Of a DNA stretch of 29,668 nucleotides, positions 1 through 8,488 are shown one piece after another (positions within the stretch are counted from its first letter, which is position 1; each line of letters opens with the position of its first letter). The notes below the pieces were generated by a model. It saw nothing but the letters and a program-made list of their open reading frames with translations. It made no database searches and was not told the origin of the DNA. Source of the stretch: CALVNN01 sp964393975 (GTDB lineage: Bacteria; Bacillota; Clostridia; Christensenellales; UBA1242); the NCBI GenBank assembly GCA_964393975.1, contig CAYMVO010000013.1, positions 1-29,668 of the forward strand. Direction: 5' to 3'. The translations under genes were made by a program, and so were the position numbers.

Positions 1-22
1 GGCATATAAAAGGATACATTTT

Positions 23-129
23 ATTAGATAAGCACATCAAGCCGTACGTCCGCAATCGAAACGCTTTTGCGGGTATCTTTGCGCGGGTGTCGACTCATAA
101 AATTTTTTATGGCTCAATACGACATACCC
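23..129 (+). repeat. Dispersed intergenic repeat, copy A
   Basis: This non-coding stretch downstream of dnaE resembles two other intergenic stretches of the window, at 28918-29015 and 29127-29228. Copies A and B share AAGCCGTACG-N-CCGCAA-N-CGAA, then a short CGC/GCG hairpin, TATCTT-GC, an A/T-rich CATAAA..TTTTATGG block and a GAYA-ACAC/GACATAC end. Copies A and C share the left flank ATTAGATA..GCACAT. No convincing gene lies in 1-191. Confidence 0.5.
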
Positions 130-191
130 TCACTCATGATTTGCTTGCTATATAAATCAAAAAACATTACCTTATACACACAAAACGAGAT

Positions 192-3100
192 CTATACCTC
201 TCTCTCCACGACTTTAATATTTTCAAAGCCAAGGCTACCGTAGAGCTCATTTAAAAGCGGTGTAACAATATTTACTTGTTTGCTATATTTAAATGCTTTT
301 TTAGTCTTTGCATCCACAAACACAACATCGCTCTCACCCCAATATCTACCAAGTACTATATCTAATCTGTTTTTTAGTTCTACATCAGACATATCTAGTT
401 GGAGATATAGCATTTTCTTTAAAATAGAATCTTTGCCTCTAGACTCCCATTTTTCCATTTTATCAGCTATAACACTAACAGATCCATTGTCTTTTTTACT
501 AATTTTACCATAAATAGTAACCATATTATCCGTAAAGCACAATGGTTTCAGCCTCTCAAAAAGTTTAGGGAAAATCACCACCTCAAAAGTACCATATAAA
601 TCTTCAATACTCAAAAAACACATTTCTTTGTTATTAGTTTTTGTATAAATTTTTTTCATTTCTACAATAGTTCCGCCACAAGTCACTGTCGCACCTTCTT
701 CTAGTCCTGTATCTTGAACAGCGTATTCGTCAGGCGTCTCCACCTCATCATCAACACCCGACTCACCAAGCTCAATCATACTAGAGTCAAAGTTAAAATC
801 TCTGAATTTATCCGCATAGATATCCAACGGGTGACCAGAAAGATACATTCCGGTAACCTCTTTTTCTTGCTTTAATTTGATGTCAATGGGAATCTCTTTA
901 ATGTTAGGATACTCCACCATACTAACAGCCTTATCTTCTTTTAATAAATCATCAAACAAACTAAACTGACCTTTATCACGCACTTTTTTATCTTGAAGAA
1001 CGCGCTCAACAATTTGTGGATAAGCCTCAATCATTTGACTACGCTTTAACCCAAACACGTCAAAAGCGCCTGCATAGATAAGATTTTCAATAGTTCTTTT
1101 ATTCAAATTTGCTTGACTCACCCTTTCGCAATAATCTTCCAAAGACTTGTAAGGACCATTCTTTTCGCGTTCTTCAACAACTTCATTGATTAGTTTGACA
1201 CCTATTCCTTTTATAGCGGCAAGTCCAAACCTAATCTCACCATTTTTAGTAGCATAAAAATATGCTTTACTCTCATTAATATCAGGGAGTAAGATATTTA
1301 TACCTTCTTCTTTAGCGTAATTTGCATAATTTCTTATCTCATCCGATTTGTCAATACGATTATTTAAAACAGCTGTTAGAAACTCAGGTTCGTAATAACA
1401 TTTTAGGTATGCAGTTTGATATGTTATTAGCGAATAAGCGGCAGCGTGTGATTTATTAAATGCATAAGAAGCAAAACTTTCCATCTCACCCCAAATCTTC
1501 AAAGCCACATCTTTATCTACACCACGCTTGATAGCACCATCTATTGCTTTCTTGCCATTTTCAGCAGGTTTACCATATAAAAAGACATCCTTTTCTTTTG
1601 CCATCGCTTCTTTCTTTTTCTTGCCCATCATACGGCGAACCATATCCGCTTGACCTAAAGTATACCCCGCCATATCTTGAACGATCCTCATAACCTGCTC
1701 TTGGTAAATAATACAACCATATGTCACATTTAAAATAGGCTCTAATATCGGATGAGCATAAGTAACATCTTGCGGATTGTGCTTATTGTGAACATATCTT
1801 GGAATAGCATCCATAGGACCTGGTCTATAAAGTGCAACACCCGCAGTAATATCTTCTATTGAAGTAGGTTTTAAGTCTTTCATAAACTTTTGAAATCCAC
1901 CACTTTCTATTTGAAAAATGGCTTTTGTGTTACCTGTTGAAATTAGTTTATAAACATTTTGATCCTCGTAACCAAGCTCCGCAAAATCCACCGTCACACC
2001 ATGATTTTCTTTGATATATTTTATACACTCTCCAATATCATCTAGGTTTCTAAGTCCCAAAAAGTCCATTTTCAAGTGACCTAGTCTTTCAATATCAGTC
2101 ATAGAATATTGAGTGGTGATATTATCGCCATTACGACTCATAGGCATATAATCTTCTAGAATTTCCGAACTAATAACCACACCACACGCATGCTCTGACC
2201 TATTTCTTGGCATACCTTCTAGCTTCATTGCAATATCTATAACTTGTCGTATCTCAGGATCGGTGTTGTACACTTGCACCAATTCAGGCACAGAATAATC
2301 TGTACCTTTATCATCTTTATAAAATCCAAAACATTTTTTGATGACATCATTGTGTTTTGCGTCCATTTTAGGAATAGCTTTCGTAACTTTATCCAATTTA
2401 CTATATGGAATATTTAGGGTACGACCTACATCTTTAATCGCGTTTTTAGCCGCCATTGTGCCAAAAGTCGCTATTCCAGCGACTTGCGCTTGCGTGTATT
2501 TATCAGTGACATACTTGATGACATCTTGCCTACGATTTGCTGCAAAGTCCACATCAAAGTCTGGCGCTGTAACACGCTCAGTATGTAAAAATCTCTCAAA
2601 AAGCAAATCATACTTCATAGGATTGATATCTACAATACCGATTAAGTACGCAACCATACTACCCGCGCCACTACCACGACCAGGACCAACCGCAATACCC
2701 ATTTGCCTAGACGCACGGCAGTAATCTAACACCACAAGAAAGTATCCCACAAAACCCTGCTTTACAATAACATTCATTTCCGATTCTATACGATCACGAA
2801 GTTCTTTTGTGTCTGGCACCTTTTTCTTTACTATACCATCTTCAATCAGCATTTTTAAATAATCTAATTGCGACATACCATTTTCAGGAACATACTTAGG
2901 AATATAATAAATATTTTTATCTATCTCTTCAAATGTATAATTACACTTTTCAGCGATCTCCAAAGTAGTCTCAATAGCCTCTTTATTATCCGGAAAAAGA
3001 GCGCACATTTCATCATAGCTTTTCACATAAAATTCATTAGTGTCAAATTTCATCCTGTCAGGATCATCCGCCTTTTTACCTGTCTGAACGCAAAGCAATA

Positions 3101-3746
3101 TATCTTGCATTTCCGCATCTTCTTTGTATATATAGTGGCAATCATTAGTGGCAACGGTCTTAACACCTATTTTTTTCGCTATCTCACAAAGATAAGGGTA
3201 CACATATTTTTCTTGCGCGAGACCATGATTTTGAACTTCTATATAATAATCACCTTCAGCAAACATATTTTTCATTTTAAGAGCATAATCTTCAGCTTTT
3301 TCAAACTCTCCTTTCAAAATAAGTTGCGGCAAATCACCCGCTATGCAAGCCGACAAGCAAATCAGTCCTTCACTATATTTTGCTAGTGTCTTGTAATCAA
3401 TGCGAGGTTTATAATAATACCCATCCCTAAAAGCAATCGTGTTAAGTTTACAAATGTTATGATACCCAACACTATTTTTAACAAGTAATATCAAATGCGA
3501 AAGTTTTTGTTTACCATCTTTTACTGTAAGGTCTGGAGCAACATAAAACTCACAACCAAAAATGGGCTTTATTTCCGCTTTTTTACAAGCATCAAAAAGA
3601 GCCACTGCGCCATACATATTACCATGATCAGTAATAGCCACTGCAGGCATTCCCATTTCTTTAACTACTTTAACTAATTTTTCAATTCTACACGCTCCAT
3701 CAAGTAAACTATACTCACTATGTACGTGCAAATGCACAAAATCCAT
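192..3746 (-). CDS. dnaE: DNA polymerase III alpha subunit (DnaE type)
   Basis: This is the replicative C-family DNA polymerase, 1184 aa, close to the usual length. The N-terminal PHP domain begins at residues 5-13 (HLHVHSEYS) and continues with AITDHGNMYG. The polymerase core holds GPGRGSGAGS and the catalytic PDFDVDF at residues 395-401. It is followed by the KMDFLGLRNL segment, an HhH region (LNKRTIENLIYAGAFDVFG) and an OB fold near the C-terminus (FLSIEDLYGTFEVVIFP). There is no exonuclease insertion, so it is DnaE, not PolC. The ATG at 3746 was chosen because GAGGTG lies 4 nt upstream and MDFVHLHVHSEYS is the family start. An in-frame GTG at 3800 would overlap its own Shine-Dalgarno. The gene follows whiA after 105 bp, a common whiA-dnaE order in Clostridia. 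Confidence 0.97.
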   Translation of the reverse strand: MDFVHLHVHSEYSLLDGACRIEKLVKVVKEMGMPAVAITDHGNMYGAVALFDACKKAEIKPIFGCEFYVAPDLTVKDGKQKLSHLILLVKNSVGYHNICKLNTIAFRDGYYYKPRIDYKTLAKYSEGLICLSACIAGDLPQLILKGEFEKAEDYALKMKNMFAEGDYYIEVQNHGLAQEKYVYPYLCEIAKKIGVKTVATNDCHYIYKEDAEMQDILLCVQTGKKADDPDRMKFDTNEFYVKSYDEMCALFPDNKEAIETTLEIAEKCNYTFEEIDKNIYYIPKYVPENGMSQLDYLKMLIEDGIVKKKVPDTKELRDRIESEMNVIVKQGFVGYFLVVLDYCRASRQMGIAVGPGRGSGAGSMVAYLIGIVDINPMKYDLLFERFLHTERVTAPDFDVDFAANRRQDVIKYVTDKYTQAQVAGIATFGTMAAKNAIKDVGRTLNIPYSKLDKVTKAIPKMDAKHNDVIKKCFGFYKDDKGTDYSVPELVQVYNTDPEIRQVIDIAMKLEGMPRNRSEHACGVVISSEILEDYMPMSRNGDNITTQYSMTDIERLGHLKMDFLGLRNLDDIGECIKYIKENHGVTVDFAELGYEDQNVYKLISTGNTKAIFQIESGGFQKFMKDLKPTSIEDITAGVALYRPGPMDAIPRYVHNKHNPQDVTYAHPILEPILNVTYGCIIYQEQVMRIVQDMAGYTLGQADMVRRMMGKKKKEAMAKEKDVFLYGKPAENGKKAIDGAIKRGVDKDVALKIWGEMESFASYAFNKSHAAAYSLITYQTAYLKCYYEPEFLTAVLNNRIDKSDEIRNYANYAKEEGINILLPDINESKAYFYATKNGEIRFGLAAIKGIGVKLINEVVEEREKNGPYKSLEDYCERVSQANLNKRTIENLIYAGAFDVFGLKRSQMIEAYPQIVERVLQDKKVRDKGQFSLFDDLLKEDKAVSMVEYPNIKEIPIDIKLKQEKEVTGMYLSGHPLDIYADKFRDFNFDSSMIELGESGVDDEVETPDEYAVQDTGLEEGATVTCGGTIVEMKKIYTKTNNKEMCFLSIEDLYGTFEVVIFPKLFERLKPLCFTDNMVTIYGKISKKDNGSVSVIADKMEKWESRGKDSILKKMLYLQLDMSDVELKNRLDIVLGRYWGESDVVFVDAKTKKAFKYSKQVNIVTPLLNELYGSLGFENIKVVEREV

Positions 3747-3851
3747 ACACACCTCAAATCTTTTTATAATAAAACAATAACTGTGTTTGTTTATACTCAC
3801 CTTTTAAATCATTACATAAAGTTTAACCACAAATCACCGCCACCACTATAT

Positions 3852-4811
3852 TTAATTATCTTTTAATTCTTCCGCTATTTTTATTATTTTATTTAATCTA
3901 TAATTCAACGCGCTTCTAGTCATACCACTAAGACTTGCTAACCCTTGCAAACTCTCGTCCTCATTGGCAAGTCTTAACATACATATATTTTCCAAATCTT
4001 CGCCCAACGCCTCTAAACCTATTGTTTCCATAATTGTGTTAATTGCTCTCAACTGCAAAAGTGAGGCATCTATAGTTTTATTTTGATTGGCACTTTCACA
4101 ATTATTTATTCTATTTACTGAATTTTTAATCGTACGCATCGCAAACTCATCATTAAGACTAAGCATTGCATTAGGAGCATCCACAACAACCAACAAATCA
4201 CTGATTTGTTCAAATTTTTGCAAATATACCACAAACATATTTTTACGGGTAATCTTTCTACCAAAGATATTAAAATACGCTAACATTTCCAATAAATCAA
4301 AAGCCGTCTGTTCATTAGTCATCACCCATTCCAAATGGTAGTCTATACTGCGATTTGTAGTTTCTCCAATTCCACTCACAGAACCACATGACAATAATAA
4401 ACCTTTTATATATGATTTTTTACAGCACTCATCAATTATTATTTCACTTTCCACACCATCAACAAAATCAAAACACCCATTCTCTATCTTTGCGATTCCG
4501 CAATCAATCAACATAGGCTTAACATAATCTCCCTCAATGATTAGTTTAAATCTTTCATTTTGGTTAAATATATCTTCATCACTTATAAGTTTTGGCTTAA
4601 TCCCATATAACGATTCAATTATAGCACTTGTAACTTCAAGCAGTCTTTTTAACTTAGTACTAACTTCAACACTAAAACCTTTATTTGTAATATTGTATTC
4701 ACTAGATTTTAAAACCGCCGATAAAAAACTTAGTTTACAACAACTGTCTTCAGCGAGATTGTCTAAGACCTCATTTTTCACTTCTAACGAATAACTACCT
4801 CTTTGTCTCAT
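3852..4811 (-). CDS. whiA: WhiA-family DNA-binding regulator
   Basis: WhiA homologue of 319 aa, the normal family length. It starts MRQRGSYSLEVKNEVLDNL, has the LAGLIDADG-derived fold in its first two thirds (ILLSCGSVSGIG-type segment, ATKLKRLLEV) and a C-terminal helix-turn-helix at about residues 282-310 (SLQGLASLSGMTRSALNYRLNKI). In Bacillota WhiA influences cell division and chromosome segregation; in Streptomyces it drives sporulation septation. The start overlaps the end of the upstream PHP gene by 17 bp, so translation is probably coupled. The frequent partners rapZ and yvcK are not next to it here; a PHP gene and trpS take the upstream place. Confidence 0.93.
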   Translation of the reverse strand: MRQRGSYSLEVKNEVLDNLAEDSCCKLSFLSAVLKSSEYNITNKGFSVEVSTKLKRLLEVTSAIIESLYGIKPKLISDEDIFNQNERFKLIIEGDYVKPMLIDCGIAKIENGCFDFVDGVESEIIIDECCKKSYIKGLLLSCGSVSGIGETTNRSIDYHLEWVMTNEQTAFDLLEMLAYFNIFGRKITRKNMFVVYLQKFEQISDLLVVVDAPNAMLSLNDEFAMRTIKNSVNRINNCESANQNKTIDASLLQLRAINTIMETIGLEALGEDLENICMLRLANEDESLQGLASLSGMTRSALNYRLNKIIKIAEELKDN

Positions 4812-5556
4812 AAAAAGCCTTTTTATCTCTCAATTTTATCCCACCGTTTAAATTTGCTATACGCTCTTCTGGGACACCGTATTCTTTCGCTAATTCTCTC
4901 CACATAGTCACCTCACCCACACGCTCTTTTGAATGAGCATCACTATCTAGAACAAACATACAGTTTGTTTGTTCCACCATATCACGAACTTGTCCCTCAC
5001 TAAAATGTTTCCTTTTACCATTGAGTTCTATATAACAACCAACTTCCTCAGCAACTTTTGCCACCGCCACTACATCCACCTTTGCATGGTGATTTAAATG
5101 ACTAATTATATCAATAGGATATTTTCTTAATGCTTTTATATAACTACGCGTGTTTGACTCAATAGTTTTTCTAGATTGATTTTTTATAATATTATTTTTA
5201 AGGATATAATCAATCTCACTCTTTAGGTCACTCCAAACAGCTTTGTGGTATCCTACAACTAAGAGCTCTAAATACTCAAAATCTTTAGGTCTCACATCAA
5301 CCTTCCCTGATTTTGAAATAATGTTAGCCTCTACCCCTAGATAGATTTTTAACCCCGTTACTTTCTCAGCCTCATCTATATCTCGCCTTAAGTTTTTAAG
5401 TTCCCTACGTTTTATCGCAAAAGCTATATGATTAAACCCGTGATCAGTGATGGCAAGCTCTTTTAAACCCTTTTCTTTTGCTACTATAGCGTTTTCCATA
5501 ACAGTTCCCGTGCCGTGGCTATATGGTGTATGTGTATGATAATCTCCATATAACAT
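4795..5556 (-). CDS. PHP-domain phosphoesterase
   Basis: A 253-aa single-domain PHP metallohydrolase. The metal-binding signature is visible: HTH at residues 7-9, ITDHG with D38/H39, a GVEAN segment, IDIISHLNHH, and a C-terminal VLDSDAHS motif. The family includes histidinol-phosphate phosphatase, YcdX-like phosphatases and DNA polymerase PHP domains, so the substrate cannot be named. A PHP gene of this type is often found in the rapZ-yvcK-whiA neighbourhood of Clostridia, which fits its place directly before whiA. It begins 2 bp after the trpS stop and overlaps whiA, so it sits inside a tight operon. Confidence 0.85.
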   Translation of the reverse strand: MLYGDYHTHTPYSHGTGTVMENAIVAKEKGLKELAITDHGFNHIAFAIKRRELKNLRRDIDEAEKVTGLKIYLGVEANIISKSGKVDVRPKDFEYLELLVVGYHKAVWSDLKSEIDYILKNNIIKNQSRKTIESNTRSYIKALRKYPIDIISHLNHHAKVDVVAVAKVAEEVGCYIELNGKRKHFSEGQVRDMVEQTNCMFVLDSDAHSKERVGEVTMWRELAKEYGVPEERIANLNGGIKLRDKKAFYETKR

Positions 5557-5558
5557 TT

Positions 5559-6620
5559 TTAATCTCTCTCCCTTTGTTCTCTATAGTTAATTCCCATATT
5601 ACGCTTTACTCTTTCTAACACCTCTTGTACTTTTAATCGCGCTTTATCACTACCCGAAAAAATGATTCTATACACCTCATCCAAATTGGTTTCATATTTT
5701 GCACGTCGTTCTCTAATAGGTGTAAGCAAATCTTCTAACACATTAATCAGTAATCTTTTAATCTTAACATCACCTAGTCCACCACGCCTATAATGATCCT
5801 TCAGCTCATCCAAAGTATTGTACCCTTCCATATATTTTTTTACATCTCTATCTGTAGCGAAAATATCTAGATATACAAACACCATATTCCCTTCCACCTT
5901 ACCTGCATCCTCCACATGAATGTGATTTGGATCAGTATACATACTCATTACCTTATCATAAACTTCTTTACTACTATCAGATAAATAAATACAGTTACCT
6001 AAAGACTTACTCATCTTTGCGTTACCGTCAAGACCAGGAAGCCTAGCTTCATATTTGCCTTGTGGTAAAACAATTGTTGGCTCCTCAAAAGTCTCACCAT
6101 ACAATCTATTAAATGTTCTTACAATTTCGTTAGTCAATTCACAAACAGGTGCTTGATCTTCACCAACAGGTACAATAGTCCCATCAAATCCTAAAATATC
6201 TGCTGCTTGACTCACTGGATATGTCAAAAACCCCGCAGGCACGCTTTGTCCAAACCCACGCTCTTTAATCTCACTCTTAATAGTAGGATTTCGCATAAGT
6301 CTATTTACCGTAACCAAATTTAAAAAGTAAAAATTTAATTCTGCCAGCTCAGGAACTTCTGTCTGTATAAACATAGTAACTTTATTTGGATCAAGTCCAA
6401 CAGCTAGATAATCTAACACAACATTTATAACATTATCTCTCACTTTTTGAACATTGCCAAAGTTGTCTGTTAAAGACTGTCCATCTGCAATTTCTATATA
6501 AAACTCATCATAATCACCTGAATTTTGCAACTCTAGTCTACGCTTCAATGTACCAACATAATGTCCTAAGTGTAACTTGCCTGTACATCTTTCACCCGTT
6601 AAAATAATTTTTCTCTTCAT
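5559..6620 (-). CDS. trpS: Tryptophan--tRNA ligase
   Basis: Class I tryptophanyl-tRNA synthetase, 353 aa, charging tRNA-Trp in the cytosol. The HIGH motif appears as HLGH at residues 17-20 within GERCTGKLHLGHYVG, and KMSKS at 202-206. The middle segment (FLTYPVSQAADILGFDGTIVPVGEDQ, given here as positions 131-156) is typical of the family. AGAGGAAAG lies upstream of the ATG at 6620. The gene is first in the unit trpS > PHP > whiA > dnaE. Its 290-nt upstream region carries a leader peptide with two Trp codons, alternative hairpins and a terminator, so expression is probably set by the level of charged tRNA-Trp; a second promoter lies between terminator and gene. Confidence 0.96.
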   Translation of the reverse strand: MKRKIILTGERCTGKLHLGHYVGTLKRRLELQNSGDYDEFYIEIADGQSLTDNFGNVQKVRDNVINVVLDYLAVGLDPNKVTMFIQTEVPELAELNFYFLNLVTVNRLMRNPTIKSEIKERGFGQSVPAGFLTYPVSQAADILGFDGTIVPVGEDQAPVCELTNEIVRTFNRLYGETFEEPTIVLPQGKYEARLPGLDGNAKMSKSLGNCIYLSDSSKEVYDKVMSMYTDPNHIHVEDAGKVEGNMVFVYLDIFATDRDVKKYMEGYNTLDELKDHYRRGGLGDVKIKRLLINVLEDLLTPIRERRAKYETNLDEVYRIIFSGSDKARLKVQEVLERVKRNMGINYREQRERD

Positions 6621-6649
6621 ATTTCTTTCCTCTATTTTTTCTAAAATTT

Positions 6650-6678
6650 ATTATATCATTTTTTTACTTTAAAATCAA
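6650..6678 (-). promoter_or_regulatory. Proximal trpS promoter P2
   Basis: On the minus strand TTGATT (6673-6678) is followed by a 17-bp spacer and TATAAT (6650-6655), with a TGA extension before the -10. It lies downstream of the attenuator terminator and 30 bp upstream of the trpS start, so it could give attenuation-independent basal expression. Confidence 0.65.
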
Positions 6679-6703
6679 CAAAGTGGTCGTGATTTTTTTA
6701 AGT

Positions 6704-6749
6704 AAACCAAAAACCCGTTAGTGTATTTACAAAACATACCTAACGGGTT
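6704..6749 (-). terminator. Attenuator terminator of the trpS leader
   Basis: On the minus strand AACCCGTTAG (6749-6740) pairs with CTAACGGGTT (6721-6712), with four more apical pairs, and is followed by TTTGGTTT. The apical segment TATGTTTTGT (6738-6729) is also complementary to an upstream segment, so the terminator competes with an alternative fold. Confidence 0.85.
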
Positions 6750-6820
6750 ACATTTTATCCATTTATATGTTTTGTGAAGATTTTACGCAAAAACATTCAC
6801 AAAACCTTAATTTTGTGAAT
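6729..6820 (-). promoter_or_regulatory. Alternative RNA pairings of the trpS attenuator
   Basis: Reading the minus strand after the leader stop: segment 1 ATTCACAAAA (6820-6811), segment 2 TTTTGTGAAT (6804-6795), segment 3 TTCACAAAACATA (6778-6766), segment 4 TATGTTTTGT (6738-6729, inside the terminator). Pairs 1:2 (10 bp) and 3:4 (10 bp) are perfect, and 2:3 is a perfect 9 bp. Pair 3:4 would hold the 5' arm of the terminator in its loop. Ribosome stalling on the Trp codons should leave segment 1 free (1:2, then 3:4, transcription continues). A ribosome at the stop codon should cover segment 1 (2:3, terminator forms). The mechanism is inferred; the complementarities are seen. Confidence 0.75.
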
Positions 6821-6824
6821 ACAA

Positions 6825-6857
6825 TTAGTCACGCCACCAGATAAATGAATAAAACAT
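6825..6857 (-). CDS. trpS leader peptide MFYSFIWWRD
   Basis: A 10-codon ORF, too short for ordinary gene calling: ATG-TTT-TAT-TCA-TTT-ATC-TGG-TGG-CGT-GAC-TAA. GGAGGG (6864-6869) lies 6 nt upstream of the ATG and a consensus promoter about 25 nt further. Two adjacent Trp codons in ten, directly upstream of a terminator and of the tryptophanyl-tRNA synthetase gene, are the signature of a ribosome-mediated attenuation leader. The peptide itself probably has no function; its translation is the sensor. Confidence 0.85.
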   Translation of the reverse strand: MFYSFIWWRD

Positions 6858-6887
6858 ACTTTTCCCTCCAAAACTTTTATCAACACA

Positions 6888-6916
6888 ATTATACACGACC
6901 TAAAAATTTTTGTCAA
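6888..6916 (-). promoter_or_regulatory. Distal trpS promoter P1
   Basis: A perfect housekeeping promoter on the minus strand: TTGACA (6911-6916), 17-bp spacer, TATAAT (6888-6893). Transcription should begin near 6881, about 24 nt before the leader-peptide start codon. Confidence 0.9.
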
Positions 6917-6959
6917 CAAAAAAGATTTTGACTTAAACTAAATCAAAACCTCATAATTA

Positions 6960-7868
6960 TTAATCATCTGATTTTTTAGCTGATTTCTTTTTTACTGACA
7001 ACTCATCATTTTTAAGTGTCTCCGCAACGCTAGTAAATAGGCTAGCAACGTTTTGAATATCACTAGGAACGATAATCTTAGTGCTTTGCCCATCAGCAAG
7101 TGCTTTAAGTGCTTCATAACCTTGCAATGTAATATATGCAGTGTCAGGTTTTGCATCAATAATAAGCTTAATAGCGTTTGCTTGACCTTGAGCTTCCGTC
7201 TCAAGAGCAATTTTTTGCGCTTCTGCTCTTAAAATAGCAGCCGCCTTTTCACCTTCTGCGACCAAAACATTACTCTTAGCTTCACCTTCCGCTCTCAAAA
7301 TAGACTCACGACGTTCACGCTCTGCACGCATTTGCTTTTCCATTGCCTCTTGAATATCTCTAGGAGGTAAAATGTTTTTAAGTTCTACACGATTAATCTT
7401 TATACCCCATGGACCAGTTGCTTCATCCAAAATTAAGCGCATCTTTTCATTAACAACATCGCGACTCGTAAGAGTCTCATCTAGTTCCAACTCACCAATA
7501 ATGTTACGCAACGTAGTAGCAGTAAGATTTTCAATAGCCCTTAAAGGTCTCTCAACACCATACATATACATCTTAGGATCCACTACCTGAAAATAAACAA
7601 CAGTGTCTATTTGCATGGTAACATTATCTTTAGTAATAACAGGTTGTGGTGGGAAATCTGCGACTTGCTCTTTTAGAGAGATAATATGACCACATTTATC
7701 TATAAATGGTATAACCATATGAAAACCAGTCTCCAAAGTTCTATAGTATTTTCCAAGTCTCTCGACTGTAATAGCATTAGATTGTTGAACAATCTTAATA
7801 CCCGCAAACAAACAAATAATAACAGCAATAGCTATTATACAAATAACAACAACAGCAATAGTATTCAT
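6960..7868 (-). CDS. SPFH/Band 7 membrane protein (stomatin/QmcA-like)
   Basis: A 302-aa slipin/stomatin-like protein. One N-terminal membrane segment (about residues 3-26) is followed by the Band 7 domain (NAITVERLGKYYRTLETG through MEKQM), a charged Ala/Glu-rich coiled coil (about 185-235, RAERERRESILRAEGEAKS) and a Lys-rich tail. Such proteins form large rings at the inner membrane and organise microdomains or modulate proteases. The start has GAGGAG upstream. It lies 3 bp after the NfeD gene; NfeD-SPFH pairs are a conserved operon type, and this supports the assignment. Confidence 0.92.
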   Translation of the reverse strand: MNTIAVVVICIIAIAVIICLFAGIKIVQQSNAITVERLGKYYRTLETGFHMVIPFIDKCGHIISLKEQVADFPPQPVITKDNVTMQIDTVVYFQVVDPKMYMYGVERPLRAIENLTATTLRNIIGELELDETLTSRDVVNEKMRLILDEATGPWGIKINRVELKNILPPRDIQEAMEKQMRAERERRESILRAEGEAKSNVLVAEGEKAAAILRAEAQKIALETEAQGQANAIKLIIDAKPDTAYITLQGYEALKALADGQSTKIIVPSDIQNVASLFTSVAETLKNDELSVKKKSAKKSDD

Positions 7869-7871
7869 GAA

Positions 7872-8315
7872 TTAATTCTCCTCTTTATGATTTTTATTGA
7901 TTTTTTTTACTTTTACGATAGTGCCTTTAAACTCCACCACCGAGACTTCATCATTGGCAACGCAAGCTTCGCCATCAACCTCTTCAGCACTCCAAACAAC
8001 GCCGTTAATCTTGATAGTGCCTTTTGCATCAGCATTGATAGGGCTCAACACCTTATATACCTCGCCCACAATAGCGTCTAAGTTAGTATTCCCTTCTGCC
8101 TTCGCTAAAATACGCCTAAAAAGTGGTCTAGTGAGTATAATCGCAACGATACTGATAATAAAGAATGCCACGAGTTGCCACACAAGACCAACCCCACACA
8201 ATTCCAATATCAACGAAACTATACCTCCACAAGCAAACCAAATACTTACTAATTCAAAAGTAAATATTTCAGTGATGAGAGCAAGCGCAATCACAACACT
8301 CCAAATTATAGTCAC
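7872..8315 (-). CDS. NfeD-family membrane protein
   Basis: A short-form NfeD protein, about 147 aa: two to three N-terminal membrane segments (ALALITEIFTFELVSIWFACGG and following, residues about 5-70) and a C-terminal OB-fold-like domain (GEVYKVLSPINADAKGTIKI, VVEFKGTIVKVKKI). NfeD proteins partner with SPFH proteins, here the next gene. The start was set at the GTG of 8315 because AGGAGG (8321-8326) lies 5 nt before it; the longer in-frame GTG at 8321 overlaps that Shine-Dalgarno and cannot be used. Confidence 0.88.
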   Translation of the reverse strand: MTIIWSVVIALALITEIFTFELVSIWFACGGIVSLILELCGVGLVWQLVAFFIISIVAIILTRPLFRRILAKAEGNTNLDAIVGEVYKVLSPINADAKGTIKINGVVWSAEEVDGEACVANDEVSVVEFKGTIVKVKKINKNHKEEN

Positions 8316-8326
8316 ATTCACCTCCT

Positions 8327-8370
8327 AAAAAATAAGATATCTATATAATATTATTTATATAAATATCTTA
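8327..8370 (-). terminator. AT-only hairpin with T run before nfeD
   Basis: TAAGATAT-N-TATATAA and TTATATA-N-ATATCTTA form a 15-bp stem with one mismatch (8333-8370), followed on the minus strand by six Ts (8332-8327) that run straight into the nfeD AGGAGG. It may terminate the transcript from the gene at 8489-8929, or act as a 5' UTR structure of nfeD. Confidence 0.5.
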
Positions 8371-8488
8371 TCACAAAAGCACAAAAATGTCATTATATTT
8401 TTAATAATTTTTCAAAAAACTTTTATATTTTTTTAGTTTTTATGTGTTTTGACTATTATATACTTCACTCAAAAGTCTAATGTGCGTA

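Noticed and set aside
2868..3386. 172-codon plus-strand ORF inside dnaE
   Set aside because: Antisense shadow of a well-conserved polymerase; low-complexity Ile/Phe-rich product and no ribosome binding site.
6621..6959. T-box riboswitch upstream of trpS
   Set aside because: No T-box sequence of the AGGGTGG-ACC type and no specifier-loop stem were found; the Trp codons belong to a translated leader with its own ribosome binding site.
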